A stretch of 8,364 nucleotides of DNA from Hungateiclostridiaceae bacterium UBA3934 (GCA_002385815.1 DGEE01000007.1:5498-13861), one strand, 5' to 3'; shown: positions 1-6,326, counted from the stretch's first letter. Notes: a model not told the origin generated them from the letters alone. Program-made: numbers and translations.

Positions 1-2406
1 CTGTTTAAGCCCTTTGTCATGAAAAAGCTCGTCAATGACGGCCTGGCACATAATATCAAGAGTGCGAAGAGAATGGTGGAGAGGGTTAAACCGGAGGTAT
101 GGGACGTATTGGAAGAAGTGATCAAGGAACATCCCGTATTGCTCAACCGTGCTCCGACGCTCCACAGGCTGGGTATACAGGCTTTTGAGCCGGTGCTCGT
201 AGAAGGTAGAGCCATAAAACTCCATCCGCTGGTCTGTACAGCATATAATGCCGACTTCGACGGCGACCAGATGGCAGTGCATGTACCTCTGTCGGCTGAG
301 GCTCAGGCTGAAGCCAGGTTCCTCATGCTGTCAGCAAACAATCTGCTGGCTCCCAAGGACGGAAGACCTATCACAGTCCCGACACAGGACATGGTACTCG
401 GGTGCTATTACCTGACCATGGAGAAGGAAGGCGAGAAAGGTGAAGGGAAACTGTTCTCTTCACTGGACGAGGCCATTATGGCTTACGATGAGGGTTATGT
501 AGGTCTCCATGCAAAAATAAAGGTGAGGATGACCAGAGAGATCGACGGCAAGCCGGCTTCGAAGGTCATTGATGCAACCGTCGGCAAGCTCATATTCAAC
601 GAAGCGATCCCTCAGGACCTTGGTTTCGTAGACAGGAGCGATCCCGAGCATTGCTTCGACCTTGAGATAAACCAGTTAGTCACGAAGAAAGAACTGGGGC
701 AAATCATTGACAGGTGCATAAAGGTGCACGGAACAACCAAAACAGCCATGGTGCTGGACAAGATGAAGGAGTTGGGCTTCAGCTATTCAACCAAGGGTGC
801 CATCACGATCAGTGTATCAGATATGGTAATCCCCGATGTAAAGAAGAAATTCATCGACGAAACCGAAGCCAGGATCGAGAACATCACAAAGATGTACAAG
901 AGGGGTCTGATCTCCGAAGACGAAAGATATGCTTCAGTTATACAGGCGTGGACCGAGACCGGTGAAGAGCTCACGAAGGCTCTCATGGATTCGCTGGATC
1001 GCTTCAATCCCATATACATGATGACCAAATCCGGCGCTCGCGGAAGTATCAGTCAGATCAAGCAGTTGTCGGGTATGAGAGGCCTTATGGCAGATACGCA
1101 GGGTAAGACTCTTGAGATACCGATCAAGGCCAATTTCCGTGAAGGTCTGAGCGTTCTTGAATACTTCCTGTCTTCACACGGCGGAAGAAAGGGTCTTGCT
1201 GATACGGCTATCAGGACCGCTGACTCAGGCTATCTGACTCGTCGTCTCGTAGACGTGAGCCAGGATGTTATCGTAAGAGAAGTGGACTGCGGTACCAGAA
1301 AGGGAATAGAGGTATCTGACATCATGGACGGTACAGAGGTCATAGAAGGCCTCGCCGAAAGGATCATAGGAAGGTACACCACTGATGATATACTCCATCC
1401 TGAAACCGGTGAAGTCATAGTGGAAGCCGGTGCGAGGATCGACGACCAGGATGCAGGCAACATCCTGAAGGCCGGGATAAGGAAGGTAAAGATCAGGTCC
1501 GTTCTGACATGCCATTCTGAGTACGGCGTATGCTCAAAATGCTACGGTGCCAACCTGGCGACGGGTGAGGATGTCAATGTCGGTGAAGCGGTCGGCATAA
1601 TCGCTGCTCAGTCCATCGGGGAACCGGGCACGCAGCTCACCATGAGAACGTTCCACACAGGCGGTGTAGCCGGCGATGACATCACGCAGGGTCTTCCACG
1701 TGTCGAGGAGCTGTTCGAGGCCAGAAAGCCGAAAGGTCTCGCTGTTATCTCCGAGATAAAGGGTACTGTCAAGATAAATGATGTCAAGAAAAAGAGAGAA
1801 GTAATCGTCACGTCAGAGGATGGAGAATCCAAGACGTATCAGATCACTTACGGTTCAAGGATCAAAGTCTCTGACGGAGATGTGGTCGAAGCTGGTGACG
1901 AGATCACGGAAGGATCCGTAAACCCGCATGATATACTGAAGATCAAGGGTGTAAACGGCGTACAGCAGTATTTGCTGCAGGAGGTCCAGAGAGTTTACAG
2001 GCTTCAGGGTGTTGACATCAACGACAAGCATATAGAGGTCATAATCAGACAGATGCTCAGGAAGGTCAAGGTCGACGATGCTGGCGATACGAACATGCTG
2101 CCTGGTGGACTTGTAGACATGTTCGATTTCGAAGCGGAGAATGCAAGAGTCGTCGCCGAGGGACTCAGGCCTGCGACAGGCAAACGCGCACTGCTGGGCA
2201 TCACCAAGGCATCCCTTGCCACGGAATCGTTCCTGTCTGCGGCTTCCTTCCAGGAAACCACCAGGGTGCTGACAGAAGCAGCAATAAAGGGCAAGGTGGA
2301 TCCGCTGGTGGGACTCAAGGAGAACGTGATAATAGGAAAGCTTATCCCGGCAGGTACCGGAATGAGCAGGTACAAAGATATAAGTATCAGTACTGTCAGT
2401 GAATGA
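1..2406 (+). CDS. rpoC: DNA-directed RNA polymerase subunit beta' (C-terminal 801 residues, 5' truncated)
   Basis: This is the beta' subunit of RNA polymerase, which carries the catalytic Mg site for transcription. The reading frame is open from base 1, so the real start lies upstream; about 350-380 N-terminal residues are missing compared with Firmicutes homologues of about 1,200. Visible landmarks, numbered in the fragment, are: NADFDGDQMAVH at residues 83-94, with the Mg-binding D85, D87 and D89; the bridge helix at about 385-418 (HGGRKGLADTA); a zinc-site cysteine at 430 and three more (CHSEYGVCSKC) at 504, 511 and 514; and the trigger loop around 548-552 (MRTFH). The sequence runs straight through the trigger loop without the large insertion of gammaproteobacteria, as expected for Firmicutes. 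The conserved C-terminus (FQETTRVLTEAAIKGKVD) is intact. The rpoB gene presumably lies upstream. Confidence 0.98.
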   Translation: MFKPFVMKKLVNDGLAHNIKSAKRMVERVKPEVWDVLEEVIKEHPVLLNRAPTLHRLGIQAFEPVLVEGRAIKLHPLVCTAYNADFDGDQMAVHVPLSAEAQAEARFLMLSANNLLAPKDGRPITVPTQDMVLGCYYLTMEKEGEKGEGKLFSSLDEAIMAYDEGYVGLHAKIKVRMTREIDGKPASKVIDATVGKLIFNEAIPQDLGFVDRSDPEHCFDLEINQLVTKKELGQIIDRCIKVHGTTKTAMVLDKMKELGFSYSTKGAITISVSDMVIPDVKKKFIDETEARIENITKMYKRGLISEDERYASVIQAWTETGEELTKALMDSLDRFNPIYMMTKSGARGSISQIKQLSGMRGLMADTQGKTLEIPIKANFREGLSVLEYFLSSHGGRKGLADTAIRTADSGYLTRRLVDVSQDVIVREVDCGTRKGIEVSDIMDGTEVIEGLAERIIGRYTTDDILHPETGEVIVEAGARIDDQDAGNILKAGIRKVKIRSVLTCHSEYGVCSKCYGANLATGEDVNVGEAVGIIAAQSIGEPGTQLTMRTFHTGGVAGDDITQGLPRVEELFEARKPKGLAVISEIKGTVKINDVKKKREVIVTSEDGESKTYQITYGSRIKVSDGDVVEAGDEITEGSVNPHDILKIKGVNGVQQYLLQEVQRVYRLQGVDINDKHIEVIIRQMLRKVKVDDAGDTNMLPGGLVDMFDFEAENARVVAEGLRPATGKRALLGITKASLATESFLSAASFQETTRVLTEAAIKGKVDPLVGLKENVIIGKLIPAGTGMSRYKDISISTVSE

Positions 2407-2409
2407 CAT

Positions 2410-2466
2410 CAGGGGGGATACATCTTTACAGATCAAAAACCTGATCCTGTGGAGGTGTTCCCCCTG
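2410..2466 (+). terminator. Two-tier stem-loop just after the rpoC stop, possible terminator or processing site
   Basis: The outer stem pairs 2410-2421 with 2455-2466, with a core of CAGGGGG against CCCCCTG. It continues through G·U, A-U, U·G, A-U and C-G pairs to 12 base pairs. Inside it, ACAGATCA (2428-2435) pairs with TGATCCTGT (2442-2450) with one bulged C and a six-base loop. It begins 4 nt after the rpoC stop codon. No clear run of T follows (2467-2480 is mixed), so it is not a textbook intrinsic terminator. It may be a weak terminator, an RNA processing or protection element, or a partial boundary between rpoBC and the promoter at 2483. Confidence 0.45.
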
Positions 2467-2482
2467 TCTGAATACGTTATTC

Positions 2483-2511
2483 TTGACAACACTCAATAGC
2501 GGTGATAAAAT
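2483..2511 (+). promoter_or_regulatory. Near-consensus sigma-A promoter for the str operon
   Basis: A perfect -35 box TTGACA (2483-2488) is followed by a 17-bp spacer and a -10 box TAAAAT (2506-2511) that matches five of six consensus bases. A TGn extended -10 lies at 2503-2505. The expected transcription start is near 2517-2519, giving a leader of about 100 nt before the YbxF-like gene. The position, after the rpoC stem-loop and before the ribosomal genes, makes it the likely main promoter of the operon. Read-through from rpoBC may add to it. Confidence 0.8.
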
Positions 2512-2537
2512 ATTTCAGTGCGAATTCAGGGGGTTTT

Positions 2538-2576
2538 ATGCCCGTTTTGTCCGATTTACCGGTCTTTCAACCGTAA
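2538..2576 (+). other. Possible 12-residue leader peptide ORF
   Basis: ATG at 2538 opens a 12-codon frame reading MPVLSDLPVFQP with stop TAA at 2574-2576. A purine-rich AGGGGG sits at 2528-2533, only 4 nt before the ATG, which is short for an efficient ribosome binding site. The frame lies in the predicted leader downstream of the 2483 promoter, and its 3' half overlaps the hairpin at 2552-2581. Short frames like this arise often by chance, so this is a weak call resting on position alone. Confidence 0.2.
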
Positions 2577-2581
2577 GATCG
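2552..2581 (+). promoter_or_regulatory. Leader hairpin upstream of the YbxF-like gene
   Basis: CGATTTAC (2552-2559) and GGT (2561-2563) pair with ACC (2570-2572), GTAA (2573-2576) and ATCG (2578-2581). This gives 11 base pairs with single bulges at C2560 and G2577 and a CTTTCA loop. No T-run follows, only GAAAAAAGG, so it is not a terminator. It may be a regulatory or stability element of the operon leader. Confidence 0.35.
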
Positions 2582-2615
2582 AAAAAAGGATACAGAGGGG
2601 ACAGGTGCTTAGAAA

Positions 2616-2867
2616 GTGCTGGAAATGTTGAAAAACAGCAATAAAACCGTAGGGATCAAACAGTCTTTGAAAGCAGTGGCTAACGGCAATGCAAGCCTGG
2701 TATTCATTGCGAGAGATGCCGACGAGAAGATTACCGGCAATCTCAGGGAATTGTGTGAGACCAACGGGATCCAGATAGAATATGTAGATACGATGAAACA
2801 GCTTGGTAAAGCGGTAGGCATCGAAGTAGGTGCCTCCGCTGCATGTATACTGCGAGAGGAGGTGTAA
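2616..2867 (+). CDS. ybxF: L7Ae/YbxF-family K-turn-binding ribosome-associated protein
   Basis: This is an 83-residue protein of the L7Ae/L30e/S12e RNA-binding family, matching the YbxF group found between rpoC and rpsL in Firmicutes. Known members bind kink-turn RNA; the physiological role is poorly defined. The family pattern is clear: VGIKQSLKA at 12-20, ARDAD at 32-36 and the C-terminal KQLGKAVGIEVGAS at 61-74, which includes the RNA-contacting loop. The chosen start is GTG 2616, because the N-terminus MLEMLKNSNK resembles clostridial relatives; an in-frame TAG at 2610-2612 rules out anything earlier. ATG 2625 is the alternative. The ribosome binding site is poor: AGGGG at 2596-2600 is 15 nt from the GTG, and AGAAAG overlaps it. 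The gene is followed almost without a gap by rpsL. Confidence 0.9.
   Translation: MLEMLKNSNKTVGIKQSLKAVANGNASLVFIARDADEKITGNLRELCETNGIQIEYVDTMKQLGKAVGIEVGASAACILREEV
2857..2862 (+). promoter_or_regulatory. Ribosome binding site that fixes the TTG start of rpsL
   Basis: AGGAGG lies 7 nt before TTG 2870, inside the last codons of the YbxF-like gene. It is the best Shine-Dalgarno match nearby and selects TTG 2870 over the in-frame ATG at 2843, which would add nine residues absent from the S12 family. Placing the site within the upstream gene suggests translational coupling. Confidence 0.8.
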
Positions 2868-2869
2868 GG

Positions 2870-3292
2870 TTGCCAACATTCAATCAGATGGTCAGAAAGG
2901 GCAGGGAGACTGTTAAGTACAAATCAGCAGCTCCGGCACTGCAAAGAGGTTACAACTCACTGAAAAAGAAGCCGGTTGTGACCAAATCTCCTCAGAAAAG
3001 AGGGGTCTGCACTGTAGTCAGGACGATAACACCCAAAAAGCCCAACTCAGCACTGAGAAAGGTTGCCAGGGTTCGTCTGACGAACGGTATCGAGGTCAGT
3101 GCATATATTCCCGGAATAGGCCATAATCTGCAAGAACACAGCGTTGTGCTCATAAGAGGCGGCAGGGTCAAGGATCTGCCAGGTGTCAGATATCATATCA
3201 TCAGGGGCACTCTTGATACAGCAGGCGTTGCAAACAGGATGCAGGCCCGTTCCAAGTACGGTGCGAAGAGGCCCAAGTCGGCGAAGAAGTAA
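2870..3292 (+). CDS. rpsL: 30S ribosomal protein S12
   Basis: S12 sits at the decoding centre of the 30S subunit and helps control translational accuracy. The 140-residue protein begins MPTFNQMVRKGRE, with the N-terminal stretch ALQRGYNSLKKK typical of Firmicutes S12. It carries the conserved core PQKRGVCT (41-48), TPKKPNSALRK (54-64), GHNLQEHSVVLIRGGRVKDL (84-103) and RSKYGAKRPK (127-136). The two classic streptomycin-resistance positions are wild type: K56 in PKKPNS and K101 in RVKDLPG. D102 is the conserved Asp that is methylthiolated in some bacteria. Start codon TTG 2870 is supported by AGGAGG at 2857-2862 and by family length (about 138). The gene begins 2 nt after the stop of the upstream gene. 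Confidence 0.98.
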   Translation: MPTFNQMVRKGRETVKYKSAAPALQRGYNSLKKKPVVTKSPQKRGVCTVVRTITPKKPNSALRKVARVRLTNGIEVSAYIPGIGHNLQEHSVVLIRGGRVKDLPGVRYHIIRGTLDTAGVANRMQARSKYGAKRPKSAKK

Positions 3293-3311
3293 GATCGGCC
3301 GAAGGGGTCTT
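3291..3311 (+). promoter_or_regulatory. Small stem-loop at the rpsL stop codon
   Basis: AAGATC (3291-3296) pairs with GGTCTT (3306-3311), six pairs including one G·U, around a nine-base loop. It starts within the rpsL stop codon. No T-run follows. It is short enough to occur by chance; I list it because stem-loops also follow the other genes here. Confidence 0.2.
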
Positions 3312-3333
3312 GAGCAGAAGAGTGTCAGGTATG

Positions 3334-3362
3334 TTGAATAGATAAATATTTATTTATATATT
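3334..3362 (+). promoter_or_regulatory. Possible internal promoter upstream of rpsG
   Basis: TTGAAT (3334-3339) and TATATT (3357-3362) are separated by 17 bp in a distinctly AT-rich patch (3337-3363). The -35 matches four of six consensus bases and the -10 five of six. A start near 3368-3370 would give a leader of nearly 100 nt containing the structured region before rpsG. AT-rich spacers produce such matches readily, so confidence is modest. Confidence 0.35.
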
Positions 3363-3369
3363 ACAAGTA

Positions 3370-3439
3370 CTGACGCACTGACGAGGACCTGCGGGTTCCG
3401 AGTACCTCGGGAAGCTGACGAAGCGGGACGATTAGTCCC
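3370..3439 (+). promoter_or_regulatory. Structured rpsL-rpsG spacer, possible S7 autoregulatory site
   Basis: Several pairings can be drawn. CCGAG (3398-3402) can pair with CTCGG (3406-3410) over a tight three-base loop. Alternatively CGAGG (3382-3386) pairs with CCTCG (3405-3409), enclosing GGACC against GGTTCC. GGGAC (3425-3429) pairs perfectly with GTCCC (3435-3439) just before the rpsG ribosome binding site. CTGACG occurs three times, at 3370, 3378 and 3415. In E. coli, S7 represses its operon by binding the rpsL-rpsG spacer. A similar role here is inferred from position only; I see no proven sequence homology. Confidence 0.35.
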
Positions 3440-3466
3440 TATTATCCATCAAAGGAGGGAAGTAAA

Positions 3467-3937
3467 GTGCCAAGAAAAGGACATACGCCCAAAAGAGATG
3501 TCCTGCCTGATCCTATTTATAATAGCAAGGTCGTAACCAAGCTTATAAACAATATAATGCTTGACGGCAAAAAAGGTATTGCCCAGAAGATTTGTTACGG
3601 CGCATTCGATATTATAAAAGAGAAGACAGGCAAGGATCCGCTTGAAGTATTCGAACAGGCGATGAACAATGTTATGCCTGTACTTGAGGTCAAAGCCAGG
3701 AGAGTCGGTGGAGCCACATACCAGGTTCCGATCGAAGTAAGAGCCGACAGGAGACAGGCTTTGGGACTCAGGTGGATCGTCAATTATGCGCGTGCCAGGG
3801 GTGAAAAGACAATGAAGGAAAGACTGGCAGGCGAGATCATGGATGCTGCCAACAGTGCGGGCGGAGCCTTCAAGAAAAAGGAAGACACCCACAAGATGGC
3901 AGAAGCCAACAGGGCATTTGCACACTATCGCTGGTAA
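3467..3937 (+). CDS. rpsG: 30S ribosomal protein S7
   Basis: S7 is a primary 16S rRNA-binding protein that nucleates assembly of the 30S head and lies near the E-site tRNA. The 156-residue product has the usual family length. It begins MPRKGHTPKRDVLPDPIY, carries the signature RRVGGATYQVPIEV around residues 79-92, then RADRRQALGLRWI and ARARGEKTM, and ends with the typical FAHYRW. Start GTG 3467 is supported by an excellent ribosome binding site, AAAGGAGGGA at 3451-3460, with GGAGG 8 nt upstream. It lies 174 nt after rpsL, a rather wide gap for two genes of one operon, and that gap holds a possible promoter and RNA structure. S7 is the feedback repressor of this operon in E. coli, which makes the spacer worth testing. 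Confidence 0.98.
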   Translation: MPRKGHTPKRDVLPDPIYNSKVVTKLINNIMLDGKKGIAQKICYGAFDIIKEKTGKDPLEVFEQAMNNVMPVLEVKARRVGGATYQVPIEVRADRRQALGLRWIVNYARARGEKTMKERLAGEIMDAANSAGGAFKKKEDTHKMAEANRAFAHYRW

Positions 3938-3954
3938 TACTGCTGCTGCAGTAT
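3937..3954 (+). promoter_or_regulatory. Perfect stem-loop at the rpsG stop codon
   Basis: ATACTGC (3937-3943) pairs perfectly with GCAGTAT (3948-3954) around the four-base loop TGCT. The stem begins at the last base of the rpsG stop codon. The following bases, AACGAGG, are not T-rich, so it is not an intrinsic terminator. It could mark a processed or protected mRNA 3' end. Confidence 0.4.
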
Positions 3955-3985
3955 AACGAGGCGACAGACACAGGACCGTTCTGTT

Positions 3986-4042
3986 ACACTGCCGGGGCAG
4001 GCGGGTTTTCTGCAGGCAGGAAATTTTCCTGCGCCGTAGTGT
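3986..4042 (+). promoter_or_regulatory. Nested inverted repeats in the rpsG-fusA spacer
   Basis: The inner arms GCAGGAA (4016-4022) and TTCCTGC (4026-4032) form a perfect seven-pair stem with a three-base loop. Outside it, GGCG (4000-4003) can pair with CGCC (4032-4035), which shares C4032 with the inner stem, and ACACT (3986-3990) with AGTGT (4038-4042). No T-run follows. The inner hairpin is reasonably convincing; the outer pairings are not. The rest of the 203-nt spacer holds the hairpin at 4095-4109 and the fusA ribosome binding site. Confidence 0.3.
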
Positions 4043-4094
4043 TATAACGCGGACCGATATGTAAAAACTTAAGGATAACTCATGCAAAAAGAGA

Positions 4095-4109
4095 TTCCGT
4101 ATTACGGAA
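4095..4109 (+). promoter_or_regulatory. Small perfect hairpin upstream of fusA
   Basis: TTCCGT (4095-4100) pairs perfectly with ACGGAA (4104-4109) over the loop ATT. It ends 21 nt before the fusA GGAGG. It shares the CCGTATT/ACGG theme with the hairpin after fusA at 6214-6236. The role is unknown and chance occurrence is possible. Confidence 0.3.
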
Positions 4110-4140
4110 CAGAACTAATCGAGGAAGAAAGGAGGCAATC

Positions 4141-6207
4141 ATGCCCAGGCAGTTCAGTTTGGAGAATACCAGAAATATTGGTATAATGGCGCATATAGAT
4201 GCTGGCAAGACGACTACCACTGAGCGCATCCTGTTCTATACCGGCAGAGTGCACAAGATGGGCGAGACCCATGAAGGCGCTGCTACCATGGACTGGATGG
4301 AACAGGAGCAGGAAAGAGGCATCACTATTACCTCTGCTGCGACTACTGCCCAGTGGAAGGGTACCAGGATCAACATTATAGATACGCCGGGGCACGTTGA
4401 CTTTACCGTAGAGGTTGAAAGGTCTCTGAGAGTTCTCGATGGTTCGGTAACACTTTTCTGTGCAAAGGGCGGAGTGGAACCCCAGTCTGAAACCGTTTGG
4501 AGACAGGCGGATAAGTACCATGTTCCGCGCATTGCATATGTGAATAAAATGGATATCGTGGGTGCTGATTTCTTCAACTGCATCCAGATGATGAAGGACA
4601 GGCTCAAAGCAAATGCTGTCCCGATTCAGCTGCCTATTGGCAAGGAAGAGGATTTCAAAGGAATAATCGACCTTGTTACCATGAAGGCTATATACTATTT
4701 AGACGACCTGGGAACGGTACTTGATGAAGAACCGATACCTGAAGACATGGTTGAGATCGCTGAAGAATATCGTAACATTTTACTTGAAGCTGTTGCTGAA
4801 CAAGACGAGGACTTGATGGAAAAATATCTGTCAGGTGAAGAACTCACAGAGGATGAAATACGTGCCGGTATCAGAAAGGCAACCATTGCCGTTGACATAA
4901 TACCCGTCACATGCGGTTCATCCTACAGGAACAAGGGGGTACAGAAGCTTCTGGATGCTGTGGTGGATTATATGCCGTCACCGCTGGATGTACCACCCAT
5001 AACCGGAGTCTGCCCTGACGATCCGGAGAACGAGATCGTAAGGAAAGCTGATGACGAAGGACCGTTTTCTGCACTTGCATTTAAGATCATGACGGATCCT
5101 TATGTCGGGAAACTGTGCTTCCTGAGAGTTTATTCAGGTAAGCTGAATGCGGGGTCATATGTGTACAATTCCACAAAAGGCAAGAGGGAAAGGATCGGCA
5201 GGCTGCTGTTGATGCATGCCAACCACAGGGAGGATGTGGATACCGTCTACTCGGGCGATATCGCGGCAGTCGTGGGGTTCAAGGATACTTCTACCGGAGA
5301 TACCCTTTGCAGCGATGATGCTCCTGTTATACTGGAATCGATGGAGTTTCCGGAACCGGTCATCCATATCGCCGTAGAACCCAAGACCAAGGCAGGACAG
5401 GAGAAAATGTCCGCAGCTCTGGCCAAGCTTGCCGAGGAAGATCCGACGTTCAAGGCTTATACTGATCAGGAGACAGGTCAGACCATCATAGCCGGGATGG
5501 GAGAACTTCATCTTGAGATCATAGTCGACAGAATGCTGCGTGAATTCAAGGTTGAAGCCAATGTCGGACAGCCGCAGGTATCTTACAAGGAGACCATCCG
5601 CAAGGCTGTCAAGTCTGAAGGCAAGTTTGTCAGACAGTCCGGCGGCAGGGGTCAGTACGGTCATTGCGTGATCGAGATAGAACCCCAGGAACCGGGAAGC
5701 GGATACACATTCGAGAACAAGATCGTCGGCGGTGTCATCCCCAAGGAATACATTCCGGCCATCGACGCCGGTATACAGGATGCTATGCAGAACGGTGTTC
5801 TTGGAGGTTACCAGGTGCTTGACGTAAAGGTCACCCTTGTGGACGGATCATACCACGAGGTGGACTCATCTGAAATGGCATTCAGGATAGCAGGCTCCAT
5901 GGCATTCAAGGATGGCTGCCGTAAGGCGGATCCAGTCCTGCTTGAGCCCATAATGAAGGTCGATGTAGTCATCCCCGAAGTGTACATGGGTGATGTGATG
6001 GGTGACATTACGTCCCGCAGAGGCAAGATAGAAGGGATGACAGAGAGATCGGGGGCACAGGTGATAACAGCAAATGTACCCCTGGCCAGTATGTTCGGCT
6101 ATGCAACGGAGCTCCGTTCCAGGACCCAGGGCAGAGGCGTCTTTACGATGCAGTTCAGCCACTATGAAGAGGTACCTGCGAGCATACAGGAATCCGTGCT
6201 GAAATAA
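4141..6207 (+). CDS. fusA: Elongation factor G
   Basis: EF-G is the GTPase that drives translocation of tRNA and mRNA and takes part in ribosome recycling. The 688-residue length matches bacterial EF-G. GTPase motifs are G1 AHIDAGKT (17-24), G2 RGITI (59-63), G3 DTPGH (81-85, with the catalytic His at 85), G4 NKMD (135-138) and a G5 region GSSYRNKGVQ (259-268), where many EF-Gs read GSAFKNKGVQ. Domain IV has the conserved VDGSYHEVDSSEMAFRIAG (567-585), and the domain V end is RTQGRGVFTM. The stretch FCAKGGVEPQSETVW (106-120) replaces the commoner DAVAGVEPQSETVW; I recall this form from several clostridial EF-Gs. Start ATG 4141 follows AAAGGAGG (4128-4135), with GGAGG 5 nt upstream. It is the str-operon copy, preceded by rpsG and followed by tuf. 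Confidence 0.98.
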   Translation: MPRQFSLENTRNIGIMAHIDAGKTTTTERILFYTGRVHKMGETHEGAATMDWMEQEQERGITITSAATTAQWKGTRINIIDTPGHVDFTVEVERSLRVLDGSVTLFCAKGGVEPQSETVWRQADKYHVPRIAYVNKMDIVGADFFNCIQMMKDRLKANAVPIQLPIGKEEDFKGIIDLVTMKAIYYLDDLGTVLDEEPIPEDMVEIAEEYRNILLEAVAEQDEDLMEKYLSGEELTEDEIRAGIRKATIAVDIIPVTCGSSYRNKGVQKLLDAVVDYMPSPLDVPPITGVCPDDPENEIVRKADDEGPFSALAFKIMTDPYVGKLCFLRVYSGKLNAGSYVYNSTKGKRERIGRLLLMHANHREDVDTVYSGDIAAVVGFKDTSTGDTLCSDDAPVILESMEFPEPVIHIAVEPKTKAGQEKMSAALAKLAEEDPTFKAYTDQETGQTIIAGMGELHLEIIVDRMLREFKVEANVGQPQVSYKETIRKAVKSEGKFVRQSGGRGQYGHCVIEIEPQEPGSGYTFENKIVGGVIPKEYIPAIDAGIQDAMQNGVLGGYQVLDVKVTLVDGSYHEVDSSEMAFRIAGSMAFKDGCRKADPVLLEPIMKVDVVIPEVYMGDVMGDITSRRGKIEGMTERSGAQVITANVPLASMFGYATELRSRTQGRGVFTMQFSHYEEVPASIQESVLK

Positions 6208-6213
6208 GCTCAT

Positions 6214-6236
6214 GTAATACGGAGGTGCCGTATTGC
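6214..6236 (+). promoter_or_regulatory. Stem-loop after fusA with a Shine-Dalgarno-like loop
   Basis: GTAATACGG (6214-6222) pairs with CCGTATTGC (6228-6236), nine pairs including one U·G, around the loop AGGTG. It starts 7 nt after the fusA stop. GGAGGT (6221-6226) spans the stem end and loop and looks like a ribosome binding site. No T-run follows, so this is not a terminator. Confidence 0.45.
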
Positions 6237-6262
6237 AGGACAAGCAGCTCAATATGCCGTAA
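6233..6262 (+). other. Possible 9-residue leader ORF before tuf
   Basis: TTG at 6233 opens a frame reading MQDKQLNMP with stop TAA at 6260-6262. GGAGG (6221-6225) lies 7 nt upstream, a good distance. It is not in frame with tuf. Translation of this frame would cover the left arms of both pairings described for 6244-6284. The TTG start and very short length leave the call speculative. Confidence 0.2.
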
Positions 6263-6284
6263 AAAAAGACAAGCTGCGGCATAT
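6244..6284 (+). promoter_or_regulatory. Overlapping, competing inverted repeats before tuf
   Basis: GCAGCT (6244-6249) can pair with AGCTGC (6272-6277), and ATATGCCG (6252-6259) can pair with CGGCATAT (6277-6284). The arms occur in the order A, B, A', B' and share base 6277, so both stems cannot form fully as simple hairpins: either one excludes the other or a pseudoknot forms. The segment between B and A' is A-rich (6261-6267 is all A). Such a layout is typical of switching leaders, but no T-run follows and no ligand or trigger is evident. Confidence 0.4.
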
Positions 6285-6308
6285 GAAATAAAAAATTCAA
6301 TAAAAACA

Positions 6309-6326
6309 TTCAGTAATCTAACTGAA
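6309..6326 (+). promoter_or_regulatory. Small hairpin just upstream of the tuf ribosome binding site
   Basis: TTCAGT (6309-6314) pairs perfectly with ACTGAA (6321-6326) around the loop AATCTA. It ends 4 nt before GGAGG (6331-6335), close enough to affect ribosome access. It is short and AT-rich in loop, so chance is possible. Confidence 0.3.

Noticed and set aside
2399..2644. An 81-codon plus-strand frame bridging rpoC and the YbxF-like gene
   Set aside because: It runs through the hairpin and promoter, lacks a ribosome binding site, overlaps both neighbours out of frame and resembles no known family.
2843..2869. ATG 2843 as the start of rpsL
   Set aside because: It would add nine residues not found in S12 and place AGGAGG inside the coding region; TTG 2870 has correct spacing and gives the family N-terminus.
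3302..3345. A possible 11-codon frame starting TTG 3310 after rpsL
   Set aside because: AAGGGG lies only about 2 nt before the TTG, too close for initiation, and such short frames are expected by chance.
3367..3405. A kink-turn in the rpsL-rpsG spacer that the YbxF-like protein could bind
   Set aside because: GA steps at 3383-3384 and 3400-3401 flank a GGACC/GGTTCC stem as in a K-turn, but no proper C-helix with a three-base bulge can be drawn; only a four-pair helix with a 12-base bulge fits.
3449..4087. A 212-codon open frame on the minus strand opposite rpsG and its spacer
   Set aside because: It is antisense to a certain S7 gene, has no recognisable domain and its sequence is cysteine- and leucine-rich in the way shadow frames are; no supporting ribosome binding site was seen.
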